A DNA stretch of 64,000 nt, from positions 6,408,501-6,472,500 of the forward strand of contig NC_051101.1 of NCBI RefSeq assembly GCF_901709675.1. The letters are read 5' to 3'. Numbering within the stretch: position 1 is the first letter of the stretch; every line of letters begins with the position of its first letter. This document shows positions 55,901-64,000 of this stretch, one piece after another. Origin of the DNA: Syngnathus acus (lineage: Eukaryota > Chordata > Actinopteri > Syngnathiformes > Syngnathidae). Both the position numbers and the translations under genes were made by a program. Under the pieces are notes generated by a model. The model was not told where the DNA came from, did not search any database, and saw only the letters and a program-made list of their open reading frames with translations.

Positions 55901-58900
55901 ATCATTCGAGAGTTTAATGCTGTGTGAGCCGATTCCTTTGGGCTGCATCCAAACCTTGCACAACATAACTAAACACCATTGTAATTGCTTAATTTTGCGT
56001 AAAATATATATTTGATTGATTGAGAAACCAATTAATTCATTTTATGTGAATGGACACATTTAATGATACTTAAAATGAAAATGTCAGCACCTTGAGTTTT
56101 TTTTCCCTCTTTAGGGATGTGCACTATCAATCATTTGTCTTTTTCTTAGAAAGGATGCAGACAAGTGTAGTGGCAACAATTTGAACTGTCTGAATCATGG
56201 TATGGAAAAAAAAAAAAAATCATGGCATTCACATTTTTGTTTTTCCTTTGACTCCAGCTGGAGTGCCCAGGGGCCTCATGTACAAAGGGTGCGTTTGTAC
56301 AAAAATGTGGTGTACGCAACTTTGCACTCTCACGTTCAGATGTATCAAGAGTGAAATGACTGTGGGAATGTCCGGTGCTCCACAACAACTTTTTTTGTCG
56401 ACGTACGCATGTTTTTCGTGCTGCTTCTTGGAGTTGTTGGCCATGGAGATTACTTTTCGCAAGGGGGTGGGTGGAACACAATAAATGATTCATCAAGTTG
56501 AATTGAACTAAAAAAAAAAAAAAAAAGAGAACATTTTTAGCACCGTTTTGGGAGCTGCATAGAATGATGTGGGGGGTCGGGTTTGCCCCGTGGGCCTTGA
56601 GTTTAACACCGGTGTTTTACACCATCGAATACTGTCGAATCAAGGTGTTTATCAGTTCGTCCCACAGGTATTTGGTTTGGTTGAGGTCAGACTGTCAAAT
56701 TCACATACGTTTGATTGACAGAAAGTCATCTTTATGCTGTACTGCTTTCCACAAGTTGGACGCATGGAATTTGACAAATGTGACATTGCCGTTCATCTAA
56801 ATTTCAGATCATTTGGGGTATATCATGGATTTTTCTGTTGGTAGATACTCAGGACTTCTCTGCGGTGAATGTGGAAGAAGTAACGCCAACCATTCAAGAA
56901 GCATCGATCAAGAGACTCGTGGTTGGACCTTTAGACATCAAACTGCACAGTAGCGCTGTCCATCGTATACTTAAAATGGTCACTTGTGCTATGGACCACG
57001 AGTATGAACCTTACTGCAGAGTGCAGACAGGTAAGCTATCGTTCATAATGTCTATACTTTGCCAATGTTGTTTTTTTTTTTACACACTTGTTTGTTGTTT
57101 GCAGAAATTGTGGAGGAAAGTTGTGGTCCAGTCACTCCGGAAGAAATTTCAAGCTTAGAGGAATTCATCCCTACCAGACTCACTTGTCTCACACTCCTCC
57201 AAGTATCAGTTACAGTTTCTATGGCCGAATTCAACCTTCTCCACATGCTGATGCCTGTTATCATAGGAGGCAAGGTGAGTGGAAAAATATACATAAAGCA
57301 CTTTTTTCTCAGATCATTTTACAAAGTTAGGTCCATAGGTATTTGGACAGGAAAAAAGGTTTTCTATATTTTGTTTCTGTACAACACAACAATGAATTTT
57401 AAATAAAAAATTCTGATGCATTTTATATGTAGATGACATAAAGTCATTGAAAGGCAAGGTTGAGTAGCACTATTGTATTCCTGTTCCATCGGGCAACCTT
57501 GGTTCCCATGAATTAAAATTCGAACCTGTCGAGTTCATTTGCCTCCCACACTGCAGGACATTGCGATGCGATTATTGCGCTCACACTTTACAAGTAGATT
57601 TCAACATAAAAAATTGATATGGGACAAAGTACAGAACATAAACATGACACCAAATTGAAAAATGAATCTTTAAAAAAGACACACACCCAAACATGTATTA
57701 TATATTTGTAGTAATAAGAGACGTATATAATACATACAGTATGTATATAATATATACATACATGTAAATGTGGAACTACATTTTATGTGTAATGTAAAAC
57801 GTATTAAACAGACAACTAAAGCAAACACTGAGCAACCAGTTTTAGCATTAAGGTTGTCTCCATTATTCTTTCCCTCTATATTTAATTTCCTAGGCTGCAC
57901 CAGGACCTGTCAACATAGCAGCATTTCAGCCAGTGCGCCCCCTACCATCTCTACAGTTCCAGATGGAGAGAGTGAATGTCGAGCATTCAGTGCCAATGTA
58001 TGCACTGGCGTTGGCCAACACTGTTAGTGCGCTCAACCAGCCTACTGACAACCTCCTGCATCACTGCTATGCACATTTTTACCTCAAGGTAAATGGGACA
58101 GTTTTAATTTTTTTGTTTCATTCTGATACATTTCACGAGTACATCCTAGGAAAGAACAGGTGTTACATGTCCTACACTCGAATAGATTTGAACGACTAAG
58201 ACACAGTTATTTTCATATTACATTTCCAAAAATTAATTTCTTTAAAAAGATTCCCCACATATGTTGGGAAATCTTAAAGACACACAATGCTTTTATGCCA
58301 GATTTTTTTTTTTTAATACACTCTCCCTCGTCCAATGTCTACGGTTAAATAACCACACTTGTAATTCCACCCTGTTATGGTGCAAATGACCCTTTACTGA
58401 CCTTGATGACCCTTTTCCACCGGGTCATAAAAATCTTAGCACTGTGAGCTTCCTGACGAGTACCAGTCCTGCTCTGGTCCCGCTCAGGCATTGAGATGGG
58501 ACGCTAAAGACCACTGTTGCCGCTTGCACTATGACCTTCTCATGTTGGTCTGTCGGGTTTTAGGTTTAAATCGTTAGTTTGGCATACATGTTCAATGACA
58601 AGTTTATATTCACGTGAACCTTTTATATTATCAGATGTCACTTAATACTATTTACTTATTATTATTTTGTCCTCCTCCTTGGTATGGTTCTGCACTCTTT
58701 ATTACACAAATGGCTATAATTACCGCATAAACACATTGTACACCATCCAATGACAAGCGAGATCTTTTGAATCTATTGGTGAGTTTATTTTGAATTTATT
58801 TTTAAGACATAGCCTTTTTTTCTTTTTAACTTGTCTTTCTCTTACTGCTGGATCTAAACGAAGAAATGTTACACTTGACAAGCCTTGGACAGTGGGACAC

Positions 58901-60370
58901 ATGACTTCATCTCAACATTAGTGCCATGGCCAAAGCATGAAAGTCCTGACAACATGACTGCACTGATCTAAGATGCGCCACTCCGGCCTGAAATGGCATG
59001 GAAGTATTTTTTTTAAGGCAGGATGTGGGCTGGATGTCATGCTGTTAGCCCTTATCACAGGGTCACTGAAGGGTTAACAATCAACTGGTCAGTGGAGGAG
59101 GATCATTCTAACCAAACAGCCAATGAACATCTGCTAATTCTGCAATTAAGCAGTCAAATTCCACTCCTGTATTTTGAGAGTGGGCTCATGTCTTAGTGGA
59201 GGTCAGTCCGGCCACATCAGCACCCATTTCAGGAAGTGACTTGCAATGGGTATAAACTCAGGCTTATCTTAATCTTTGTTTTATGGAGATTGGTTGTCAG
59301 AGTTAAGGTGTCTGTTTCGATGGTGGTGGTAAGCCATTATCTCACCCCCACAGTTGTTGAAAATAGCTAAACTCAGCTTGGGAGGAAGGCTCAGGGGATG
59401 CATTTTCTGACGTTTTAGAACTAATAATAGCATTAACTTGCTTGAAACTAGACTTTTACAATAGAAATGCCTCATACCATATTCCACTTAAAAGTAGAAT
59501 TAATACATGCAAGCTATTTTACTGTAAACTAAAATGTTTGGAGGACATCTGACACAATATGACCAAGACTGAAAACATTACATTCCTTTTTCAGTGAGCC
59601 AATTTTCAAACTACATATAAAAGCCAGAAGAAATTATTTTTTAAATCAGTTTTAAAGAATATCCATCCCAGGTTGTTCCTGGCCTATATACTAGTAATAT
59701 CTGTATATAAAGTCAGGATTGCTAATCAACACAAAATGACAAATAAACTTTTAATCTGGTTGTAAAATTGGTGGCATGGTGGGACAGTGGTTAGCACGTC
59801 TGCCTCACAGTTTAGAGGTTGCGGGTTCGATTCCACCTCTGGCCCTCCCTGTGCGGAGTTTGCATGTTCTCACCATGCCTCCATGTTTTTTTTCCCAAAA
59901 ACATTCACGGTAGGCCGATTGAGTGCTCCAAAACGTCCGTAGGTGTCCGAATGCGGTTTGTTGTTCATCTCTCTGTGACCTGCGATTGGCTGGCAACTGG
60001 TTCAGAGTGTCCGATGACTGCTGGGATAGGCTCCAGCACGCCCGTGACCCCTGTGGGGAAAAGCGGTATGGATGGATGGATAAAACTCTTACCTTAGTTT
60101 AAGTACAATATAGTGGTCAAAGCCAAATAGTTTATTAATAAACTTTATCAAGAGGGAAAAAACTGTAACTTTGCAACAATGTAGATTTCTAAACGAGCGA
60201 AGCCCTTAGAAATAACCTCTGTCATATTTTTGCTCTTTTCTTTAGGTGTTTGGGTTCCAGGCAGGCCTGACATGCCAAAACAGTACAGGCGGGTTCCCTC
60301 CTCTCATTCCTGTTATTCCATCCTTTAGCACAGCAATTTATGGGAAGATGATCCAGATGCCTGCTTGCTG
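27851..60370 (+). CDS. vps13b: Vacuolar protein sorting 13 homolog B, N-terminal part (15 coding exons; continues beyond the window)
   Basis: Fifteen exons with GT-AG borders join with consistent phases (2,327 nt) into 775 codons plus two bases. The product begins MLESYVTPLLMSYVNKYIKN, the chorein-N start typical of VPS13 proteins. It contains VPS13B landmarks such as LSLWGGDVVLSKL (29-40), RRVVNNVN, YVEDDIVLSVNITSAECYTV, SLKLSITDQQLPMFIRI, GWVSWAWSFVPAIVS and SLFDYRSPENNG. Human VPS13B is about 4,000 residues, so roughly the first fifth is here. The N-terminal chorein region starts the lipid-transfer groove of these bridge-like proteins. VPS13B acts at the Golgi, is linked to RAB6, and is mutated in Cohen syndrome (family knowledge). 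No frameshift or internal stop was seen, so it looks functional. Exon 15 ends in phase 2 inside a Trp codon, and no plausible partner exon follows before 64,000. Confidence 0.96.
28602..28745 (+). CDS. vps13b: vps13b coding exon 2
   Basis: Acceptor 'catttatag', donor CAG|GTTTGT. Residues 50-97: ELKLPFTFMSGHIHELRIHV onward to LKLRDGDQ, part of the chorein-N domain. Phase 0 at both ends. Confidence 0.95.
29147..29768. mobile_element. Inverted-repeat DNA element (MITE-like), copy 2
   Basis: Left end TACCGTATTTTTCGCACCAT; the right end is the imperfect inverse, ending in 'ggaaaatacggta'. The GGCGCA and TTATAAGG subterminal words are kept but mutated. At 622 bp it is longer than copies 1 and 3, with a different interior that includes a repeated 'actcccatgagcctcagc' (two copies near 29,319 and 29,343). 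No transposase. Confidence 0.8.
29971..30011. repeat. (ATTC)n microsatellite
   Basis: Ten tandem ATTC units, apparently uninterrupted. Confidence 0.97.
34630..34855 (+). mobile_element. Highly diverged tRNA-headed SINE-like repeat
   Basis: Box-B-like 'ggttcagttccc' is followed by 'gccctatgattaactggca', which aligns with the 'ccctgtgattggctggc' landmark of other copies, and ends in 'aaccgagtaagcag' and 'gggtgaatggatggttg', which resembles the SINE tail. Part of the body is replaced or heavily mutated. Confidence 0.5.
34889..34922. repeat. (TA)n microsatellite
   Basis: Alternating AT run with one phase slip. Confidence 0.95.
37544..37661 (+). CDS. vps13b: vps13b coding exon 3
   Basis: Acceptor after a T-rich tract ('ttttttttttcag'), donor CCAG|GTGAAT. 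Residues 98-136 plus one base: an acidic, Ser-rich linker (DDHDSESSSTSRSMSESSK) followed by KPRRLQQAAPSDPDLPPG, the latter conserved in VPS13B. Ends in phase 1. The Ser-rich part is probably a flexible, possibly phosphorylated linker (inference). Confidence 0.93.
37662..41990 (+). other. vps13b intron 3 (4.3 kb)
   Basis: No gene or exon recognised. It includes a GATCG-rich patch at about 38,020-38,130 and a purine-rich run near 38,525-38,565. The remaining sequence is AT-rich. Confidence 0.8.
41991..42158 (+). CDS. vps13b: vps13b coding exon 4
   Basis: Acceptor 'gtgttctag', donor ACAG|GTAAGA. Completes Gly137, then YVQSLIRRVVNNVN through to ERAFMDVT (residue 192). Phase 1 in and out. Confidence 0.95.
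42408..42589 (+). CDS. vps13b: vps13b coding exon 5
   Basis: Acceptor 'ctctttcgacag', donor AAA|GTAAGT. Residues 193-253, including LVLRKVINFSDCTVCLDKRN and EFYQDPLLYKCSFRTRLHF, strongly like human VPS13B. Ends in phase 0. Confidence 0.95.
42890..43064 (+). CDS. vps13b: vps13b coding exon 6
   Basis: Acceptor 'ctatgtctcag', donor CCTG|GTGAGT. Residues 254-311 plus one base: SLKLSITDQQLPMFIRILQL, then a charged variable stretch (KEGEREEG). Ends in phase 1. Confidence 0.95.
45042..45438. mobile_element. Inverted-repeat DNA element (MITE-like), copy 3
   Basis: Begins TACCGTATTTTCCGGACTAT and ends with the exact inverse, 'tagtccggaaaatacggta'. This is the best preserved copy. 'GGTGCGCC(T)TATA' words recur just inside both ends. 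'aatgggccattcattgaa' is shared with copy 1 near its right end. 397 bp, no coding capacity; TA at both borders. Confidence 0.9.
46396..46417. repeat. (CA)n microsatellite
   Basis: CA run with one CG interruption. Confidence 0.88.
47850..48121 (+). CDS. vps13b: vps13b coding exon 7
   Basis: Acceptor 'tttggctcttag', donor AAG|GTAATT. Residues 312-402: a variable start (MHMDIENQVPSQYS), then GWVSWAWSFVPAIVS and KDPIVSIGFYCTKASVTFK, which are well conserved. Ends in phase 0. Confidence 0.95.
48122..50004 (+). other. vps13b intron 7
   Basis: AT-rich intron with a T22 run (49,645-49,666) and a CA run (49,706-49,725). The paired open frames on both strands at 49,131-49,398 look like chance. Confidence 0.8.
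50005..50100 (+). CDS. vps13b: vps13b coding exon 8
   Basis: Acceptor 'cactatgtcag', donor GAG|GTAAGA. Residues 403-434, LTESQAESSYYSPQKVKS onward. Phase 0 at both ends. Confidence 0.95.
50797..50919 (+). CDS. vps13b: vps13b coding exon 9
   Basis: Acceptor 'aaaaatttcag', donor GAG|GTAAGA. Residues 435-475: MKGEPFFNCQIGFVGFRAL, then KGIMGVRDFEENMNRPEE. Phase 0 at both ends. The preceding intron (50,101-50,796) holds nothing recognisable. Confidence 0.95.
51233..51370 (+). CDS. vps13b: vps13b coding exon 10
   Basis: Acceptor 'gtgctcctccag', donor AAG|GTCTTT. Residues 476-521, including TYLTNSLFDYRSPENNG and AEFILDSVTHK. Phase 0 at both ends. Confidence 0.95.
52455..52482. repeat. (TG)n microsatellite
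   Basis: Interrupted TG run with a CACA break. Confidence 0.88.
52640..52975 (-). mobile_element. Truncated, internally deleted Tc1-like transposon
   Basis: The left end reads CACTGTGCCTTGAAAAAGTA after a TA, as in teleost Tc1 elements with 'gaaaaagtattc' termini. The next 150 bp include 'accaacacaaagtagcacat' and 'tgtatgcagcccc'. Read on the minus strand, 52,894 down to about 52,790 encodes ISVSRCAKL and RLAAVIAAKCGSTKY, like the C-terminus of Tc1 transposases. Most of the transposase and the right terminal repeat are missing. It is a dead fragment. Confidence 0.8.
53947..54034 (+). CDS. vps13b: vps13b coding exon 11
   Basis: Acceptor 'tttgtttgacag', donor AAAG|GTATTG. Residues 522-550 plus one base: TYTEIAGMQRFGAFYLDYLY, then TMENSSSK. 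Ends in phase 1. Confidence 0.95.
54035..56844 (+). other. vps13b intron 11 (2.8 kb)
   Basis: Holds a possible retroposon-like repeat (about 56,255-56,526, ending in A17) and a repeat-like 'gggccttgagtttaacacc' word at about 56,588. Otherwise no feature. A T/C-rich stretch lies at about 54,080-54,225. Confidence 0.75.
56255..56526 (+). repeat. Possible dispersed repeat with poly(A) end
   Basis: Starts near 'ggggcctcatgtacaaaggg' with 'gcgtttgtacaaaaatg', 'ggtgtacgcaac' and 'gacgtacgcatg' words, a GTACGC-rich pattern I associate with dispersed teleost repeats, and ends in A17 at 56,510-56,526. The family name is unknown to me. Confidence 0.45.
56845..57030 (+). CDS. vps13b: vps13b coding exon 12
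   Basis: Acceptor 'ctgttggtag', donor ACAG|GTAAGC. Residues 551-612 plus one base: a variable start (DTQDFSAVNVEE), then VVGPLDIKLHSSAVHRILKM and DHEYEPYCRVQT. Phase 1 in and out. Confidence 0.94.
57105..57274 (+). CDS. vps13b: vps13b coding exon 13
   Basis: Acceptor 'gttgtttgcag', donor AAG|GTGAGT, after an intron of only 74 bp. Residues 613-669, including PEEISSLEEFIPTR and SMAEFNLLHMLMPVIIGGK. Ends in phase 0. Confidence 0.95.
57321..57420 (+). mobile_element. Terminal fragment of a Tc1/mariner-type element
   Basis: The words 'gttaggtccataggtatttg' and 'gacaggaaaa', followed by 'tttctgtacaacacaacaat' and 'gaattttaaat', match the end of a common teleost inverted-repeat element ('gtccataagtatttggaca' type). 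Only one end is visible; no opposite terminus was found in this 618-bp intron. Confidence 0.65.
57894..58088 (+). CDS. vps13b: vps13b coding exon 14
   Basis: Acceptor 'aatttcctag', donor AAG|GTAAAT. Residues 670-734: FQPVRPLPSLQF, VNVEHSVPMYALALANTVS, then QPTDNLLHHCYAHFYLK. Phase 0 at both ends. Confidence 0.95.
58089..60245 (+). other. vps13b intron 14 with a SINE-like insertion
   Basis: Contains the best preserved SINE-like copy (59,769-60,082). The rest shows no recognisable feature. Confidence 0.8.
59769..60082 (+). mobile_element. tRNA-headed SINE-like repeat, full-length copy
   Basis: Box-A-like TGGGACAGTGG at 59,780-59,790 and an exact box-B match GGTTCGATTCC at 59,824-59,834 give a pol III-type head. 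The shared body follows ('gtgcggagtttgcatgttct', 'gcgattggctggcaactgg', 'gataggctccagcacgcc'), ending in 'agcggta' and a (TGGA)n tail. The repeated short tail is a common SINE 3' end. It lies in the sense direction within a vps13b intron. Confidence 0.85.
60246..60370 (+). CDS. vps13b: vps13b coding exon 15 (last in the window)
   Basis: Acceptor 'ctttttcttt'-type tract ending TTTAG, donor CTG|GTGAGT. Residues 735-775 plus two bases: VFGFQAGLTC, then PVIPSFSTAIYGKM and PACW with the Trp codon split (phase 2). Human VPS13B has the same order (KIFGFQAGL ... CW). Confidence 0.94.
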
Positions 60371-62419
60371 GTGAGTACGAATAAAGGACTATTAATTTTT
60401 AGTTGTTTTAAAGCCAACAAAATCATGAAAATACTTCAAGATCCCTTCCACCACTACTTATTTGTTCATTGTGTGGCTGTCATATATTGGAACTGTCAAT
60501 ATACCCGCAATGCCATCAGTAGTATTTTTCTGTTTCTTATATTCTATGATTTTATTTAAAAACAAGGCATTTTCTGTTCTGTCGGAATCATACAAAAAGC
60601 TAAATGAATAAGACCGAACGAGATGTTATACGCAAAAATATTGCTAAGATTACTTACTTCATTTATCCATTCTTTTCTATTTATGACGTATCTGGTGAAC
60701 CCCTGATACAAAACGGCATGTTGCCTGTGCACTTTTACTCACACCTTGCAGTCAAGTGCCTGACTTGGGAATCGATTTCCCCCTCATTACTTAGCCGCTG
60801 TCAAAGGGCTGCAGATGATTTAAACTTTTCTTGACTTCTTTTCCAGACAATTGTCGTGCGTGTATGTTTGAGATTAGGTCATACAGGAAACTAGAAATTC
60901 GCCATTTAGTCTTCTCTGTGAGCAGGTCTATGTCAAGACTGGTTTACATCTCTGTTCTCAATATGAAACTTGGAGGTGCTTGTTTGATCTCGAAGTGTGC
61001 CTTTTCTTCCCTGGCTACATCAAATAGTGGACTCAGATTTGAAACGGATGTTTTATTTTTCACTTTGTTTCTCTTTTAAGAAAACCTCACAGATCATACG
61101 GTGCTGGATTTCTTTCTTGTATCTGGGACCAGCCCTTAGAAATAACACTGACAAGCTCTCGCTGCATGTCTACTTCCCTCAGCTGATTAATAGACAGGGT
61201 GCCTCTGTGCAAGACTTTCAGATCTTTCAAGTATAACCTGACTTAGGTTTGACCTTTTCTGTCTTAGTGGGTATGCCCTGCTTCCTTAAATCAATCCTTC
61301 TGTAGTCAAAATCTAATTAACACAAACGGACAGTGTGTGCCTGTAAGAATGATGGCGAGTACGTTTGACAGAAGCTTAGGTTCAAAAGAGCAGCGACCTT
61401 GTGATATTTCGCTAATATGGTTCTTGCTTTTACAACCTGCCGACAAAAGCAACAACATCCCGTGTTCTTCACTTTTACAACATTCCTAGGAAATCACAAT
61501 GTCTCATTATTTATGAGGGTATTTTTTTGGACAAGCCTACAGATGACTGGTGGTACTGAACGGACAAATAAGCACACACATTTGATATGGTTTGACCAAA
61601 ACTTCCTTGGATGTATACAATTATGTGATGCAGATTGGATAACCACTGGGCATCTGTAAAGATCCAGATGCTCTCCTGTGAGTTTTCTTACAGTCCTCAT
61701 GTTGCTTTTGGGCTTACCACAAAGGCTCCTGCCTCGCACAGTGGGCAGCCTGGGACTTTCAGTGGGGAAAGTACATTGCTCTGACATACTTTCTTTGCCA
61801 ACCCTTAACTAGCCATGATTTATTTTGTCACATCTCGGATCTTGTAAAGTAAACTGCAATGTTTGCAGATTATGTAGAATGGAGAAGATAACCTTACACA
61901 AGTGTCTGCTTTTTTTAAAAATCATATGATTTTTGGCTGGAACTCTCCTGTTCAGCTAAACCTTGGGCACCTTACCCAACCCGTAATTTTCTTCGTTGTC
62001 GTAGATTGTCATTGTTACAAATCGAACACATGTCTTTTTTTTTTCTTCAAACCATAACACATTTGATTTGAGTGGCATAGTGGAACACTGTGTGAATTGC
62101 TTCTGCTAATATTTAACAGACTGTATTAGCAGTTGTTAAACAGTAAACGTGAATCTACCACACAGTCAGGTTCTCAGAGCATCTGAGTGGAGGTGTTCTT
62201 TAAGTGTTTTGCCATGAAATGGGATCAGGAGCATGGCAACTATTAGTTTGAGCCTTATTTGGTGCTACAATGTTGGCTCAGTTTGTTAAGATGGAAAAGT
62301 GATTTATTTTCTTCTCTATACTACTGCAATTCCTTTGGAAGCGTTTGTTCTAGTCATTTATGTATATTGAAATTTTTGGGTGAAATGACACTGAATTAAT
62401 AGTACTGTAGTGTACACAC

Positions 62420-63190
62420 TGAACAATATTGTTTGGACACTTCAGTTGACAAAAAAAAGTGGTCACTGAAATAATTTGAAACGGACAAAAGGAATCTTTT
62501 AAAAAGCAAAGAAGGGAAATGGACCTTTACAACTTTTATGGTATTTTAGTAATCTAATATTTTGTCAGACAACATTTTGAGGCCAGTCACTTCAGCCAAA
62601 TTATTTATGCAACTCTGAGACTTTTTCAACTCTAGCTCCTTCCACACGGCTTTAGATTGGTTCTTATAGAAGGTCACTTCAGAATAGTCTACATAAGCTT
62701 TGATTCTTACCCATTTTAGGTCATTACCTTGTTGACGGACGATTGACTTGCAGCTGAGACCAAGGTCTCTGACAATCCTGTAGCCAGTAGTTTGCCCCTG
62801 ATCATTTTTAGAGTTCATTGAAATCTGCAGAGATTTAAGAAAGGCTGTGTCAGATGTAGCAAAGAAGCCCCAGAATATAACTCCTCCATGTTTCTCAATA
62901 GGTACGGTCTTTTCTTGGTATTGCTTCATTTTGTTTCTACAAACATGATGTGACTTGCCAGAAAGCTACAGTTTTGGCTCTGTCCAAAGGATATTCTCCT
63001 GGAAGCATTTCTGTCAAAATGCATTTTTACTCGGTTTCAAGTTACTTCACTGACCATGCTGAACTTTTTTCAAAAGAAGGGCATCTGCAATCTACTTAGT
63101 CTGACATACACTTCTCTACAATTGCAATGTCTGGAGCTTCCAACTTCACCCGTGCCCAGTTTCAATTGTTCTGGCTGCTAAGACCTTAAT
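62420..63190 (-). pseudogene. Degraded Tc1/mariner-like transposase relic
   Basis: On the minus strand a 127-codon frame (62,929 down to 62,546) contains TVPIEKHGGVIFWGFFATSD, like the 'KHGGG..MVWGCF' motif near the catalytic core of Tc1 transposases. Further upstream (63,000-62,960 on the minus strand) 'tggacagagccaaaactg' fits the region coding the preceding Tc1 motif. Later motifs are hard to align and the frame is broken, so it is an inactive copy. The boundaries are rough. Confidence 0.55.
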
Positions 63191-63930
63191 CCCAAATAAG
63201 ATCCTTGCCATAAAAAGTATGGATTGTTGAGGGATGTGGCACTTGTAAGGGGTGTTAGAAGTGCCACCTGCATTGATCTGCCCCCCTCACTCTCTGGCCG
63301 TGCAATATGCAGGGCCACGTGAAAGCATCAGCACTTGGAGGAAGGCCAAGTCTGGGGCCCGCCAGCCCAACCGACCACCAAACCCACGGCAGCTTAGTGT
63401 GGCCGGTCGCTTTGCAGACTATAATTCAGAGCCACGTCAGCTTTTATGTGGCACTTTTAACAGCCCCTGTTTCGCACTCAGCTATTTCAGAGGGGCTAAT
63501 TTCTTAGACCATGTGGCATTACAGGTGCATGTTATATAGCCACAAAAAGCTCGTTTACCCTGTTAATGTTTCTGAACGCAAAGAGTTTTCCCTTGGTATC
63601 CAATTTTTGCTGAAACTCGATTACATTGTCAATAGTTGATTCTATTTTTAACACAACTTGAAGGATTGTTATACGTGGAAGTTGAAAGGTCCATTACGAT
63701 GTCTGGACCAGTAGTCTAGACTCTAGATTAGCTCATGTGGTGATTTATTAAGGCTGCTTGAGGCATCTGAGACATGAGCCTTTCTGGTGTGATTGTAATG
63801 CCTCATTACTTCTGTTCATAGTTCGTCAAAGCTCGCAGCTCCCGGTCTGTGTATCCAAGCGAAACCAAGAATGAAGGAACGACTGCCGAGTTGTCATATA
63901 CTTAATAGGACAGTCACAATGGGGATATAG

Positions 63931-64000
63931 TACCGTAATTTTCGGACTATAAGTCGCGGTTTTTTTTCATAGTTTGGGTGGGGGGGCGACTTATACTCAG
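63931..64000 (+). mobile_element. Left end of another inverted-repeat element, cut by the window edge
   Basis: Begins TACCGTAATTTTCGGACTAT followed by AAGTCGC, resembling the ends of the 14,146/29,147/45,042 elements, but the next bases (CGCGG, a T run, then a G-rich run and 'gcgacttatactcag') differ, so it is a related subfamily. The right end is outside the window. Confidence 0.7.

Larger units (their letters stand above)
60371..64000 (+). other. vps13b intron 15 (incomplete)
   Basis: No exon continuing the phase-2 Trp codon into a TKRSQI-like sequence was found, so the next exon is probably beyond the window. It contains a Tc1-like relic (62,420-63,190) and the start of another inverted-repeat element at the right edge. 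Confidence 0.7.

Noticed and set aside
59824-59834. tRNA-like box B that could suggest a tRNA gene
   Set aside because: No cloverleaf with paired acceptor stem can be drawn, and the sequence is the head of a dispersed SINE-like repeat.
61081-61236. Frame with KKTSQIIRCW considered as the next vps13b exon
   Set aside because: The similarity to the expected TKRSQIAITEA-type sequence is only a few residues, the phase-2 junction does not fit and no acceptor gives the right frame.

Overview
This window is nuclear DNA from a vertebrate, almost certainly a ray-finned (teleost) fish. The evidence is GT-AG introns, a five-zinc-finger OSR2 protein, a multi-exon VPS13B gene, abundant AT-rich non-coding DNA with microsatellites, and repeats typical of teleosts: tRNA-headed SINE-like copies, TA-flanked inverted-repeat elements and relics of Tc1-like transposons. 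I could not fix the species. The right-edge repeat and the compact introns suggest a percomorph, but that is a guess.

Layout. Bases 1 to about 20,780 hold no gene I can recognise. They contain simple repeats (a 72-bp GA run), SINE fragments, a 377-bp inverted-repeat element, a local duplication of about 270-300 bp, a short tandem duplication and a small palindromic repeat. This is the upstream flank of osr2 and could carry its cis-regulatory DNA. Bases 20,780-24,280 hold osr2 on the plus strand: a putative promoter and non-coding first exon, then three coding exons (22,628-24,010) giving a 311-residue transcription factor with five C2H2 fingers. A spacer of about 2.9 kb follows, with AAT-type repeats and two CRE-like sites. 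From about 27,100 to the right edge lies the 5' part of vps13b, also plus strand. Fifteen coding exons between 27,851 and 60,370 join in frame to give the first 775 residues. The rest of this roughly 4,000-residue protein lies beyond the window.

The osr2-vps13b order and orientation matches the human 8q22.2 arrangement (STK3-OSR2-VPS13B), so this is conserved synteny. The two genes are not functionally linked as far as is known: Osr2 is a nuclear developmental regulator, and Vps13b is a Golgi-associated lipid-transfer protein.

I found no operon, CRISPR array, phage, or undescribed multi-gene system. The more unusual items are the inverted-repeat element family, the two local duplications, a palindromic tandem repeat, a pyrimidine-rich tract, and a possible three-finger osr2 form from intron retention.
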